Source: Sediminibacterium soli
Lineage (GTDB): Bacteria; Bacteroidota; Bacteroidia; Chitinophagales; Chitinophagaceae
Assembly: GCF_009939225.1 (NCBI RefSeq)
Contig: NZ_JAACJR010000008.1
Span: forward strand, 431,107-495,106
Length of the DNA: 64,000 bases
Direction of reading: 5' to 3'
The position numbers were made by a program, and so were the translations under genes. The stretch's first letter is position 1. Every line of letters starts with the position of its first letter. Positions 7,950 through 16,203 of the stretch are shown here, piece after piece. The notes below the pieces were generated by a model. It was not told the DNA's origin. It made no database searches and saw nothing but the letters and a program-made list of their open reading frames with translations.

Positions 7950-8842
7950 ATGCAAAAAACCTGCTTTACGCTGCTGACGCTGCTATGCGGTTTACAAACA
8001 CTAACCGCGCAAACAACAGATCCGTACCGGCCCGATTTCAGTCAGGCCAGATCCGTCCGGGGTATGGAACTGGCCTGGCACGATGAATTCAATGCCACGG
8101 GCAGACCCGATACCGCCAACTGGACTTTTGAACATGGTTTTGAACGCAACCGCGAACTGCAGTGGTACCAGGAAGAGAATGCCCGCTGTGCCAACGGAGT
8201 ACTGCGGATAGAGGCCAGGAAAGAAACAAGACCGAACCCGCGTTACCGGGAACAAAGCACCGACTGGCGCTCGGCCCGCGTTAATATTGACTATACTTCT
8301 TCCAGTCTCAAAACGCAGGGGCTGCGGCAGTTTCTGTTCGGGCATTTTGAAATAAGGGCGCGGGTGGATACCAGCAATGGTTCCTGGCCGGCGATCTGGA
8401 TCTTGGGCACCGGCGGCAGGTGGCCGCTGGCGGTGAAGTGGATATCATGGAATTTTACCGTGTGGGCGGCCAGCCCACCATTCTCGCCAATCTTGCGTGG
8501 GGAAGGGCGCAGAACGGCCAGCCTGTGTGGAATACGGGCCGGACGGCCCTGGCACATTTCCTGGCGAAAGACCCCGACTGGCCAAAGAAGTTTCATGTAT
8601 GGAGCATGGACTGGACAAAAGACTCCCTCTCCATTTATCTTGACGGCGAACTGCTGAACAGCCAGCGCCTGCAGCAAACCACCAATCCCGATGGCAGCAA
8701 TCCCTTCCTGCAACCGCAATACCTGTTATTGAACCTGGCCCTGGGGGAGAACGGCGGCGATCCGTCCGGTTCAAGATTTCCCATTACTTACGAGGTGGAC
8801 TACGTTCGCTACTACAAACCACTCCCCGACCCGGCGCGTTAG
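7950..8842 (+). pseudogene. GH16 beta-glucanase (laminarinase type) with a one-base frameshift
   Basis: The first frame starts at 7950 with a signal peptide (MQKTCFTLLTLLCGLQTLTA), then shows GH16 features: MELAWHDEFNATGRPDTANW, ENARCANGVLRIEA and GSWPAIWILG. Near 8420-8428 the reading must move to another frame, which carries the catalytic motif EVDIME with both glutamates and ends in EVDYVRYYKPL. Restoring one G in CCGC would give RWPAGGEVDIME, exactly the family sequence, so a single base is missing. The rest is intact (about 297 residues when repaired). It may be a true recent mutation or a sequencing error. If functional, it would hydrolyse beta-1,3/1,4-glucans outside the cytoplasm. Confidence 0.85.
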
Positions 8843-9168
8843 TCACCCGCCGGTGTTTTCTCCAGTATGATCTCTCCCGCATTCGTGCTGCTGCTGTCAT
8901 ATACGATCACATCGGGTTTGGTAGTGACTTTATATGGATAGCGGCCATCTGCGATCAGCCGGTACCTGCCCGGCCGCAGGTTTCGGATCTCGTACATGCC
9001 ATTCTGGATCACGGCACGGCCGGTATCGTTATCGGATACGGCCCAGACATGCAGGGCGGCGTTATAGGGAATAACGCGGCCATAGATGCTGCCGGCATCG
9101 GTCATGGTAAACGCGGTAACCAACAGGATCAGGGGAACAACCAGTAAACAACCATAGCGCATACGCAA
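8839..9168 (-). CDS. Small exported protein with carboxypeptidase-regulatory-like fold
   Basis: A protein of 109 residues. Residues 1-25 form a signal peptide (YGCLLVVPLILLVTAFTMTDAG). The rest follows the transthyretin-like pattern GRVIPYNAALHVWAVSDNDTGRAVIQNG, YEIRNLRPGRYRLIADG and DVIVYDSSSTNAGEIILE, as in carboxypeptidase D regulatory domains. Such a domain alone may bind carbohydrate or protein at the cell surface; no activity can be proposed. Its 3' end overlaps the convergent GH16 gene by four bases. Confidence 0.7.
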   Translation of the reverse strand: MRMRYGCLLVVPLILLVTAFTMTDAGSIYGRVIPYNAALHVWAVSDNDTGRAVIQNGMYEIRNLRPGRYRLIADGRYPYKVTTKPDVIVYDSSSTNAGEIILEKTPAGD

Positions 9169-9224
9169 TCAGCAAAAACCGCGTGCCAGGGGCATGGATT
9201 TTTTGGTACTGAGGTAAAAAGATC

Positions 9225-9401
9225 ATGGACAAACACAGCAACAAGAAAAAGCCCTACGAGACCGAGGCCGAAGAACTCGGCGATCCGCGCCCGCAACCAC
9301 AGGTATCCGGCGCCGATTTTTCGGAGGAAGAAACCGTACCCCAAAACCCGCCGCCGGAGAAGCCGGTGAAGAAAGAGAAAGAGCAAACGGACAAGGAATA
9401 A
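9225..9401 (+). CDS. Short charged hypothetical protein, 58 residues
   Basis: The frame reads MDKHSNKKKPYETEAEELGD, continues with PRPQPQVSGADFSEEE and ends EKPVKKEKEQTDKE. It is strongly charged and proline-rich, lacks any hydrophobic core and is probably disordered. It has an ATG, is divergent from the small exported protein and fills an otherwise empty gap. I recognise no family. It could be a genuine small protein; codon use looks coding (many GAG/GAA and AAG/AAA in frame), but this is weak support. Confidence 0.5.
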   Translation: MDKHSNKKKPYETEAEELGDPRPQPQVSGADFSEEETVPQNPPPEKPVKKEKEQTDKE

Positions 9402-9457
9402 CGTACCGCTCCCTTGAAGGATGAGGCTTCCGCAAACCCATTATAGCGGTCCGTCTG

Positions 9458-10030
9458 TTATGGCAGCTTCTTCAGGATATTGTGTACCATTTTGTTGAGC
9501 TGGTTTTCGGTGAAGCGGGTATAATTCATGCGTTCGGTGGTCCAGCCCTGCCAGATGGTCTTATCGGTTTTGGCATCGGTCAGCGTAATCGTAAGCGTGC
9601 CTTCGCGAACAGGCACCGAATAATTCTGGTAGCCGATGAACTGCGAGGGATAATAGATCGAGCCCCAGCGTCTTGAATAGGGGTTATAATACATCCTGGT
9701 AAAAGGCTGCGAATACACCGGGTCCGATCTTTCCTCTCTCGAGCGCTCCACGATTACATCGTAGCTCAGTATCAGATCGGGGTTATCGGCCGCTTCGCGC
9801 CATCCTTTCTGCTGCAGTTCCGCCGAGCCCGCATTGCGCACCGAAATATCGGCATAGGCCATCGCCCGGGAGGCTTTGTCATCCTGGTTACTGCGGGTCT
9901 CCACCCAGCTGTAGGTATGGTAATCGGCAAGGTTCAGGGCAGGATCCTGCTGCACATGAACCGGTGCGGCGCAGGCCGCCAGCAACAGCAGCACCAATGC
10001 TGCCCCGCTTGTATGATGGATCGTTTTCAT
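9458..10030 (-). CDS. DUF4136 lipoprotein
   Basis: A 190-residue protein with a signal peptide ending in the lipobox LAAC (ALVLLLLAACAAP). The mature chain has the DUF4136 pattern: LADYHTYSWVE near the start, ELQQKGWREAADNPDLILSY in the middle, and TLTITLTDAKTDKTIWQGW near the end. It is expected to be anchored to the outer or inner membrane. The function of DUF4136 proteins is unknown. Length and motif order are normal. Confidence 0.88.
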   Translation of the reverse strand: MKTIHHTSGAALVLLLLAACAAPVHVQQDPALNLADYHTYSWVETRSNQDDKASRAMAYADISVRNAGSAELQQKGWREAADNPDLILSYDVIVERSREERSDPVYSQPFTRMYYNPYSRRWGSIYYPSQFIGYQNYSVPVREGTLTITLTDAKTDKTIWQGWTTERMNYTRFTENQLNKMVHNILKKLP

Positions 10031-10196
10031 GGCTGTGTATATTTGTCAACATCGCAAAAAACCCGTTCCAGCCCCATCATTTTTTGGCATAGCGAACCGA
10101 TATCGCCCCGGTTTCCGTAACTTGACATTCCGCAAAACAACCTGTTCCGCTTATTCCGCGTATCAACATTTATCCTTCACCTTTAAATACCTAACG

Positions 10197-11297
10197 ATGA
10201 CAAAAAAGTATATCTACGCAGGCTTGTTGCTGGCAGGTATTGCCCTTTCTGCAACAAGGCCTTTCTTTACAAATCCCTACGGGTTCGTTAAAGGAACGCC
10301 GCAGATCGGTTCCATCAGCGCCCTGGGCTTTGGCCAGGACGGTATCCTGTTTATCGGCGATTCCAAAAACGCCGCTGTATATGCCGTGGAGACCAGGGAC
10401 GCAAAAAACGACCAGGCCGCTGATATCGCCGTAACCGGTATCGACCAGAAAATAGCCGAGGCGCTGGGTACACAAAAACAGAATATCACCATCACCGATA
10501 TGGCCGTGAACCCCGTATCCAAGAAACTGTATGTGGCGGTGCAGCATGCCGACGGCACACCCGCGCTGCTGACGGTAAGCAGCCGCAGCATTGAACCGGT
10601 GGTGTTAAAAGACATCCATTTCTCCCGCATTGTGCTGAACGATGCGGTGGCGGAAGATGCCAAAGGCGGCCGTGGCCGCCCGCTGCGCATGTCTGCCATA
10701 TCCGATCTCAGCTTTGCCAACGGGAAAGTGTATGTAAGCGGTTTATCCAATAAAGAATTCAGCTCCACTTTCCGCAGCATACCGTTTCCTTTTGGCGACA
10801 AACAGGAGCAGGCTTCGCTGGAAATGTACCATGCCTCGCATGGCCGCTACGAAACCACCTCTCCTATCCGCAGTTTTACCATCAGCAAAGTGAACGGAAA
10901 GGATTACCTGATTGCCAGCTATACCTGCACACCGCTGGTATTGTTTCCGCTCGACGAGCTGAAAGCCGGTACACATGTAAAAGGCAGAACGGTTGCCGAA
11001 ATGGGCGCAGGCAATACACCGATCGATCTGACCACTATTACAAAGAACGGACAATCCTACCTCATCATGGGTAATACGGCGCGCCCGGTTTCGGAACTGA
11101 ACTACCAAACGATCGCCGCATTTGAGGGCACACTTACCGAGCGCGTAGCCGGCAAGGCGGGAACGCCGTTCAACGAAGTGGCATCGCTTACCAAAGTGTT
11201 GCAGCTGGATAAACTCGATAACGGCAAAGTGGTGATCATGCAGAAAAAAGACAATGGCGATATCGATGTGCTGACCGCAGCAAATGAAACCCTGTAA
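10197..11297 (+). CDS. Exported propeller-like hypothetical protein
   Basis: A protein of 366 residues. MTKKYIYAGLLLAGIALSAT is a signal peptide, which is why I start at 10197 rather than at an earlier in-frame ATG at 10029. The mature sequence has repeated strand patterns typical of beta-propellers (QDGILFIGDSKNAAVYAVET, KLYVAVQHADG, FANGKVYVSGLSN, YLIASYTCTPLVLFPLDEL). No catalytic motif is evident. It is 27 bases upstream of an Ig-like lipoprotein gene and may be co-transcribed with it. A surface binding or sensing role is possible but not shown. Confidence 0.65.
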   Translation: MTKKYIYAGLLLAGIALSATRPFFTNPYGFVKGTPQIGSISALGFGQDGILFIGDSKNAAVYAVETRDAKNDQAADIAVTGIDQKIAEALGTQKQNITITDMAVNPVSKKLYVAVQHADGTPALLTVSSRSIEPVVLKDIHFSRIVLNDAVAEDAKGGRGRPLRMSAISDLSFANGKVYVSGLSNKEFSSTFRSIPFPFGDKQEQASLEMYHASHGRYETTSPIRSFTISKVNGKDYLIASYTCTPLVLFPLDELKAGTHVKGRTVAEMGAGNTPIDLTTITKNGQSYLIMGNTARPVSELNYQTIAAFEGTLTERVAGKAGTPFNEVASLTKVLQLDKLDNGKVVIMQKKDNGDIDVLTAANETL

Positions 11298-11324
11298 CCG
11301 TCCATTGAGTTGAAGGACACAAAT

Positions 11325-12446
11325 ATGTTATCGCCAACCGGATCCGGCATATCGCATTCACGCAGCAGGTTATGCATCTTGTATAACCTGCTGTTTTTTG
11401 TATGCACCGGCATACTCTCCTGTAGAAATCATTCAACGGCAAACAAGGGCATCGCCATCGGCTGGAAGGATGGGCAACCTGTTTCGGTAGCCGTTCCCGA
11501 ACAAATGCTGCCGGTAAGCAATACCGATTCGCTGCTCGCCTACACAAAACTGCGGCTGGAGTACAGCAATACCGATATACTCGGCAGTGCAGCGGTTAAG
11601 AACGGATGGGTATTTTCACCGCTGGTTCCTTTTACACAGGGACAGGTGTACCGGGTGTTCTACAAACAGACGGGTATCGGCAGTTTTACCGTTACCCCGG
11701 CAGATACGGCAAAACCGGAACTGGCAAGGGTATATCCCGAAACAGATACCGTGCCTGTTAACCTCCTGAAGATCTACCTGCAGTTTTCACAACCGATGCA
11801 GGAGAACAGGTCGGCAGATATGGTAAAGCTGATCGATAATGGCGGCGATACCATGAAGCAGGTATTCCTGGACCTGCAACCCGAGCTCTGGAACAAAGAC
11901 AGAACGGTGCTGACACTATGGCTTGATCCGGGCCGCATCAAACGCGCGCTACAGCCCAATGAACGCCTGGGCGCACCGCTGGCGGAGAAAGCCCGTTACA
12001 CACTGTACATACCTGCCGGATGGAAGAATACCCATGGGTTGGCCATCGGGCAATCCTATCGCAAAACACTGGTAACCGGTGGGCGCGACAGCCTGCTACC
12101 CGATCCCATGCAATGGCAGCTTTCCGTACCGGCGGCCGGTACATCTGCGGCTTTGTCGATCGGTCTGAACAAGACGCTGGATCATTTTCTGCTGCAGGAA
12201 TCGATTAGCATTCAGACCGCCGACGGAAAAAAAATACCGGGCAGTATCAAAACCGGCGATAAAGACCGGCAGGTCCGTTTTATACCCGCACAACCCTGGC
12301 AGGCCGGATCATACAGCCTGGTGGTTGATGCAAAACTGGAAGACCTTGCGGGCAACAACCTCAACCGTCCGTTCGACAGGGATATGAAGTCGGGCAAAGC
12401 CCCCGCCCGGCAGGAGTGGTACAGAAGGGATTTTCGTATTTACTGA
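11325..12446 (+). CDS. Lipoprotein with bacterial Ig-like (SbsA-type) domain
   Basis: A protein of 373 residues with a signal LYNLLFFVCTGILSC whose lipobox is LSC. Around residue 120 it has the SbsA/Big_5-like opening KPELARVYPETDTVPVNLLKI followed by YLQFSQPM, and a second such segment begins near 260 (SIGLNKTLDHFLLQESI). It ends with SYSLVVDAKLEDLAGNNLNR, also typical of these domains. A TTG 15 bases earlier is in frame, but ATG at 11325 is the simpler start. It is probably a surface adaptor working with the propeller-like protein before it. No enzyme motif is seen. Confidence 0.7.
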   Translation: MLSPTGSGISHSRSRLCILYNLLFFVCTGILSCRNHSTANKGIAIGWKDGQPVSVAVPEQMLPVSNTDSLLAYTKLRLEYSNTDILGSAAVKNGWVFSPLVPFTQGQVYRVFYKQTGIGSFTVTPADTAKPELARVYPETDTVPVNLLKIYLQFSQPMQENRSADMVKLIDNGGDTMKQVFLDLQPELWNKDRTVLTLWLDPGRIKRALQPNERLGAPLAEKARYTLYIPAGWKNTHGLAIGQSYRKTLVTGGRDSLLPDPMQWQLSVPAAGTSAALSIGLNKTLDHFLLQESISIQTADGKKIPGSIKTGDKDRQVRFIPAQPWQAGSYSLVVDAKLEDLAGNNLNRPFDRDMKSGKAPARQEWYRRDFRIY

Positions 12447-12557
12447 TACGCCTTGCCACGCAGCACTGTTTTCCGTAAAGAGAAAGAGATGGATCAGTAA
12501 GCCTGCGGCTCCGCATTATTTACCATTCTTTCGTACATTGTCGGATAACCTGATTGC

Positions 12558-14453
12558 ATGAGAACAAAGATCGCTTTATCGGTTGCCGGATGTTTGTCCG
12601 CACTACTGTCGTTTACCCAACCCACCCAGAAACCGCCGTTGCATGGCAAACACTGGATGGCCGTAACGGGCAAGCCGCTTGCGGCAACAGCGGGCGCCAT
12701 GATCTTTCAGAAAGGAGGCAATGCGGTGGATGCGGCCTGTGCCATGCTGGCCGCCACCTGCACCATGTGGGATGTGCTTAGCTGGGGCGGCGAAACACAG
12801 GCGCTGATCTATCATCCCAAACTGAAAAAAGTGATCGCCATCAATGCCATGGGCGTGGCCCCCACAGGTGCCACACCCGAGTTCTTCAAAAGCAAAGGAT
12901 ACCAGTTTCCTCCTGAATATGGTCCGCTTGCGGCCACCACGCCGGGCACACCCGGCGGACTCTGTCTGATGCTCGCGGAATACGGCAGCCTGAGTCTCAG
13001 AGAAGTGCTTGCCCCCGCCATGCAGATGGCTGCGGGCTACCCGATCGATGCACAGACGGCAAACAGCATCGAGCGTAACAAAGCCATGATCAGAACCTGG
13101 CCCTATTCAGCCAAAACCTTCCTGACGCATAGCGGTGAAAAAAGAGAAGCGCCCGAGGCGGGCGAGATCTTTGTACAGCAGGACCTGCTGCGCACCTTAA
13201 CCAGAATGGTGGAAGCAGAACAGACCGCGCTGAAGAACAGGAAATCCCGCAAAGAAGCGATCATGGCTGCCTACGACAGGTTTTACAAAGGAGATATCGC
13301 ACAGGAATTTGTACGCGGCAGCAGGGAACAGGGCGGACTGATTACGCTCGAAGACCTGGCAAAATGGAAGCCCGTGGCAGAGGAACCGCTGCACACCAAT
13401 TACAAAGGCATCGAAGTGTACAAACTGCAGCAATGGACACAGGGGCCCATGCTGCTGCAATCGCTGAACATACTCGAGAACTTTGACCTGAAAGCGATGG
13501 GATACAACAGCACGAAGTATATTCATACGCTTTACCAGACACTGAACCTCACATTCGCAGACCGCGATTTTTATTATGGCGACCCGAATTTTCCGCCGCA
13601 GGAACCGATCAGGGGCCTGCTGAGCAAGGAATATGCAAAAGAGCGGGCAGGTCAGATACGCATGGATAAGAACGATGCTTTTGCCGCCCCGGGCGACCCC
13701 TATCCTTTTGAAGGAAAGACCAACCCTTACCTGTCGCTGCTGAAACAGCGAAGCAGCGATACAACAGGCGGTAAGGGAAACGCCATTCCCAAACACGACC
13801 AGACAAGCCAGGTGTCTGCGCTGCCCATGGATGAAGCCTATATGGACCGGTTATGGCGCGGCACCACTTCGGTTGAAGCGGCAGACACATCGGGCTGGGT
13901 GGTATCGATCACGCCGAGCGGCGGCTGGCTGCCGGCATGCATTGCAGGAAATACGGGTGTGGGTATGAGCCAGCGCATGCAGAGTTTTGTACTCGACTCC
14001 ACACTTGACCCCTTCAACGTGGTGCGGCCGGGCAAGCGGCCCCGCGTAACGCTTACTCCTTCGCTGGCACTGAAAAACGGCAAACCATTCCTTTGCTTTG
14101 GCGTGCAGGGCGGCGATACGCAGGACCAGAACCTGCTGCAGTTTTTCCTGAACATGGCAGAGTTCGATATGACGGTGCAGCAGGCAACCGAAGCGGCTAA
14201 TTTCAACACCAACCAGTTATGGCTTTCGCTGGGCGGCACACAGGTGGCCGACAGGAAACCGAGGGCAGGAAATATCCTGTTACCCCGCACCACACCCGAT
14301 GCGGTACGCAGTGAACTGAAGCAGATGGGCTATACCCTCCAGTACGGCGACCGTACCAGCGGCCCGATCAACGCGATTTATTTCGATACAAAACACAAAA
14401 GCCTGTGGGGCGGCAGCAGCAACAACGGCGAAGATTATGGCATAGGATGGTAA
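12558..14453 (+). CDS. Gamma-glutamyltransferase family protein
   Basis: An exported Ntn-hydrolase family member of 631 residues. A signal peptide (about 1-20) is followed by the large-subunit start MAVTGKPLAATAGAMIFQKG with GGNAVDAACAML, a family hallmark. Autocleavage should occur before the Thr pair at about residue 436 (WRGTTSVEAADTSGWVVSI), which aligns with the QTTHYSVVD of E. coli Ggt. The glycine-rich substrate motif differs from the usual form, being CFGVQGGDTQDQNLLQFFLN. Substitution around the glutamate-binding site suggests a substrate other than glutathione, such as an acylase-type amide. The C-terminal half is otherwise intact. It is separated from the Ig-like lipoprotein by about 110 bases. 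Confidence 0.88.
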   Translation: MRTKIALSVAGCLSALLSFTQPTQKPPLHGKHWMAVTGKPLAATAGAMIFQKGGNAVDAACAMLAATCTMWDVLSWGGETQALIYHPKLKKVIAINAMGVAPTGATPEFFKSKGYQFPPEYGPLAATTPGTPGGLCLMLAEYGSLSLREVLAPAMQMAAGYPIDAQTANSIERNKAMIRTWPYSAKTFLTHSGEKREAPEAGEIFVQQDLLRTLTRMVEAEQTALKNRKSRKEAIMAAYDRFYKGDIAQEFVRGSREQGGLITLEDLAKWKPVAEEPLHTNYKGIEVYKLQQWTQGPMLLQSLNILENFDLKAMGYNSTKYIHTLYQTLNLTFADRDFYYGDPNFPPQEPIRGLLSKEYAKERAGQIRMDKNDAFAAPGDPYPFEGKTNPYLSLLKQRSSDTTGGKGNAIPKHDQTSQVSALPMDEAYMDRLWRGTTSVEAADTSGWVVSITPSGGWLPACIAGNTGVGMSQRMQSFVLDSTLDPFNVVRPGKRPRVTLTPSLALKNGKPFLCFGVQGGDTQDQNLLQFFLNMAEFDMTVQQATEAANFNTNQLWLSLGGTQVADRKPRAGNILLPRTTPDAVRSELKQMGYTLQYGDRTSGPINAIYFDTKHKSLWGGSSNNGEDYGIGW

Positions 14454-14468
14454 GCGACCGCCCGCCGT

Positions 14469-15992
14469 TTACAACAGTATCTTCAGGGCTTTCCAGAGAG
14501 TGAACAGGCTTGTTACAATAACCAGTCCGCCCACCGCGTAATAAGTTGTTTTAAGCGGAAGTTTACCCACCAGTCTGGCGGCTATCGGTGCGGCTACTAT
14601 GCCGCCGAGGATCAAACCGATCACATCGGCGATGGGTATATGCTGCAGCAGTATAAAAAAAGTAAGCGCGCTGGCAAATACCACAAAGAATTCTGCGAGA
14701 CAAACGGAACCGATCACGTAGCGTGCATTTTTTCGCTTGGAGATCAGCGTGCTGGTAACCAGGGCGCCCCAGCCGCCGCCGGCAAATGCATCCATAAATC
14801 CGCCGATACCGGCCAGCCAGCCGGCCCGTTTCACTTTTTCCTGTCCTGATTTTTTCTTCAGGGCTTTGCGAATGATAAAATAACCGAGATAGGTGGTGTA
14901 AAACGCCAGCGGTATGCGCACGTACATAGAGTACCGCTGGCCGATGTATGCGATCGATGCACCCGTAACGGCGCCGACGATACCCGGTATCACCAGTGTT
15001 TTGAAAAGTTTTTTGTTGATATTGCCAAAACGGTGGTGACTGTATCCCGATACACCGCTCGAAAATACACGGGCTGTATGCACCCGGCTGCTGACGATAG
15101 CGGGATTTACACCGTTGGCAAGCAGAAAAGTGGTTGATATGGTGCCATAGCCCATACCCAGCGAACCATCTACCATCTGCGCGATAAAACCGGTAAGCAG
15201 CATCATCAGGAAAGAAGAGGTGTCAACATAGTTGGGAATGGCACGGATGGCGCCAAAAAACTCGCCCGATGGGAAAAAAGGCAATACGGTATGACCGATC
15301 ATCATAAACACAAAAGCGAACAGACACCACTTAACGATCTGCTGGCCTTTTTTCTCCCTGGGTTTTTGGAGACTGATATCTTCCAGCGTGGCTTTTTTGG
15401 CCACCAGCACTTTGGTAAGGTCATTCAGTTGCTTCACTTTCTCCGAAAACCCGCCCTGTATATCGCGGCGGATATGCTCCATATTGTGCAGCACATCATC
15501 CACCTCGCCCGGTATCATTTCGTTGAGCACTTCCTTCATCCGTTTGGCGATGGTGGGCGATTTGCCGTTGGTGGAAATGGCGATCTTGAGATTGCCCTTG
15601 CTGACAACCGACCCGAGATAGAAATCACATAACAGCGGCGTATCGGCAACATTCACCAGCAGGTTACGCTGATCGGCATCCTGCTTTATCTGCTCGCATA
15701 CCGACAGATCGTTTACCGCAACGATCACTATGTCCGCTGCATCCAGGTCATCCACCGTATATTTTTTTTGCAGCAGGGTTACGTTGGCGTGCAATGCCGC
15801 TACCGACTGCACCCGCTCATGAAAAACCGGTGCCACCACCCTTACCCGGGTATCGGGCGAATTACCCAGAACGGCCTGCAGTTTTTCCAGACCGATATTA
15901 CCCCCGCCGACGATCAGCACGCGTAATTGCTCCAGTTTGAGAAAAACGGGAAAAAGTTTGTTCGTTTCGATAGGTTCCGAGGATGCTTCCAA
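14469..15992 (-). CDS. Siroheme synthase (precorrin-2 dehydrogenase/ferrochelatase) fused to a TauE/SafE permease
   Basis: A fusion of 507 residues. Residues about 12-215 form the CysG N-terminal/Met8 domain: NKLFPVFLKLEQLRVLIVGG and GNIGLEKLQA for NAD binding, then ADIVIVAVND and the dimerisation motif GNLKIAISTNGKSPTIAKRM. It should oxidise precorrin-2 and insert iron to make siroheme for sulfite reductase. From about residue 222 there are eight or so membrane helices of the TauE/SafE family (FIAQMVDGSLGMGYGTISTT, FAGGGWGALVT). These permeases move sulfite, sulfonates or other sulfur anions. The start is the TTG at 15992; no ATG fits. A Rrf2-like palindrome lies about 50 bases upstream. It is the last gene of the sulfur cluster. 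Confidence 0.9.
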   Translation of the reverse strand: MEASSEPIETNKLFPVFLKLEQLRVLIVGGGNIGLEKLQAVLGNSPDTRVRVVAPVFHERVQSVAALHANVTLLQKKYTVDDLDAADIVIVAVNDLSVCEQIKQDADQRNLLVNVADTPLLCDFYLGSVVSKGNLKIAISTNGKSPTIAKRMKEVLNEMIPGEVDDVLHNMEHIRRDIQGGFSEKVKQLNDLTKVLVAKKATLEDISLQKPREKKGQQIVKWCLFAFVFMMIGHTVLPFFPSGEFFGAIRAIPNYVDTSSFLMMLLTGFIAQMVDGSLGMGYGTISTTFLLANGVNPAIVSSRVHTARVFSSGVSGYSHHRFGNINKKLFKTLVIPGIVGAVTGASIAYIGQRYSMYVRIPLAFYTTYLGYFIIRKALKKKSGQEKVKRAGWLAGIGGFMDAFAGGGWGALVTSTLISKRKNARYVIGSVCLAEFFVVFASALTFFILLQHIPIADVIGLILGGIVAAPIAARLVGKLPLKTTYYAVGGLVIVTSLFTLWKALKILL

Positions 15993-16039
15993 ACAGGTAT
16001 CACCGCGGATTTGCCGCAGCCTGACGCAAAATACTACAT

Positions 16040-16056
16040 TCTACCAAATCAGTAGA
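16040..16056 (-). promoter_or_regulatory. Sulfur-cluster palindrome, copy 2 (before the siroheme synthase fusion)
   Basis: CTACCAAATCAGTAG (16041-16055) is an imperfect copy of the perfect palindrome at 19342-19358. On the minus strand it reads CTACTGATTTGGTAGAA and could overlap a -7 region (CTGATTTG). It lies 48-64 bases upstream of the fusion-gene start. The name of the regulator is inferred; Rrf2-family repressors bind sites of this kind. Confidence 0.5.
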
Positions 16057-16203
16057 CTTTTTATTTTTTCCGCAGGTCCAGGTTATGAAGATATGGTCTT
16101 GGCGGCGCAAATTTCGTGCAATAACGTATTGAAAAATACCTGTACCGGAAGTAGCATGCAGACAAAGAACAACAAATACTTCCGGATGATGCCGTTCCTG
16201 TTT

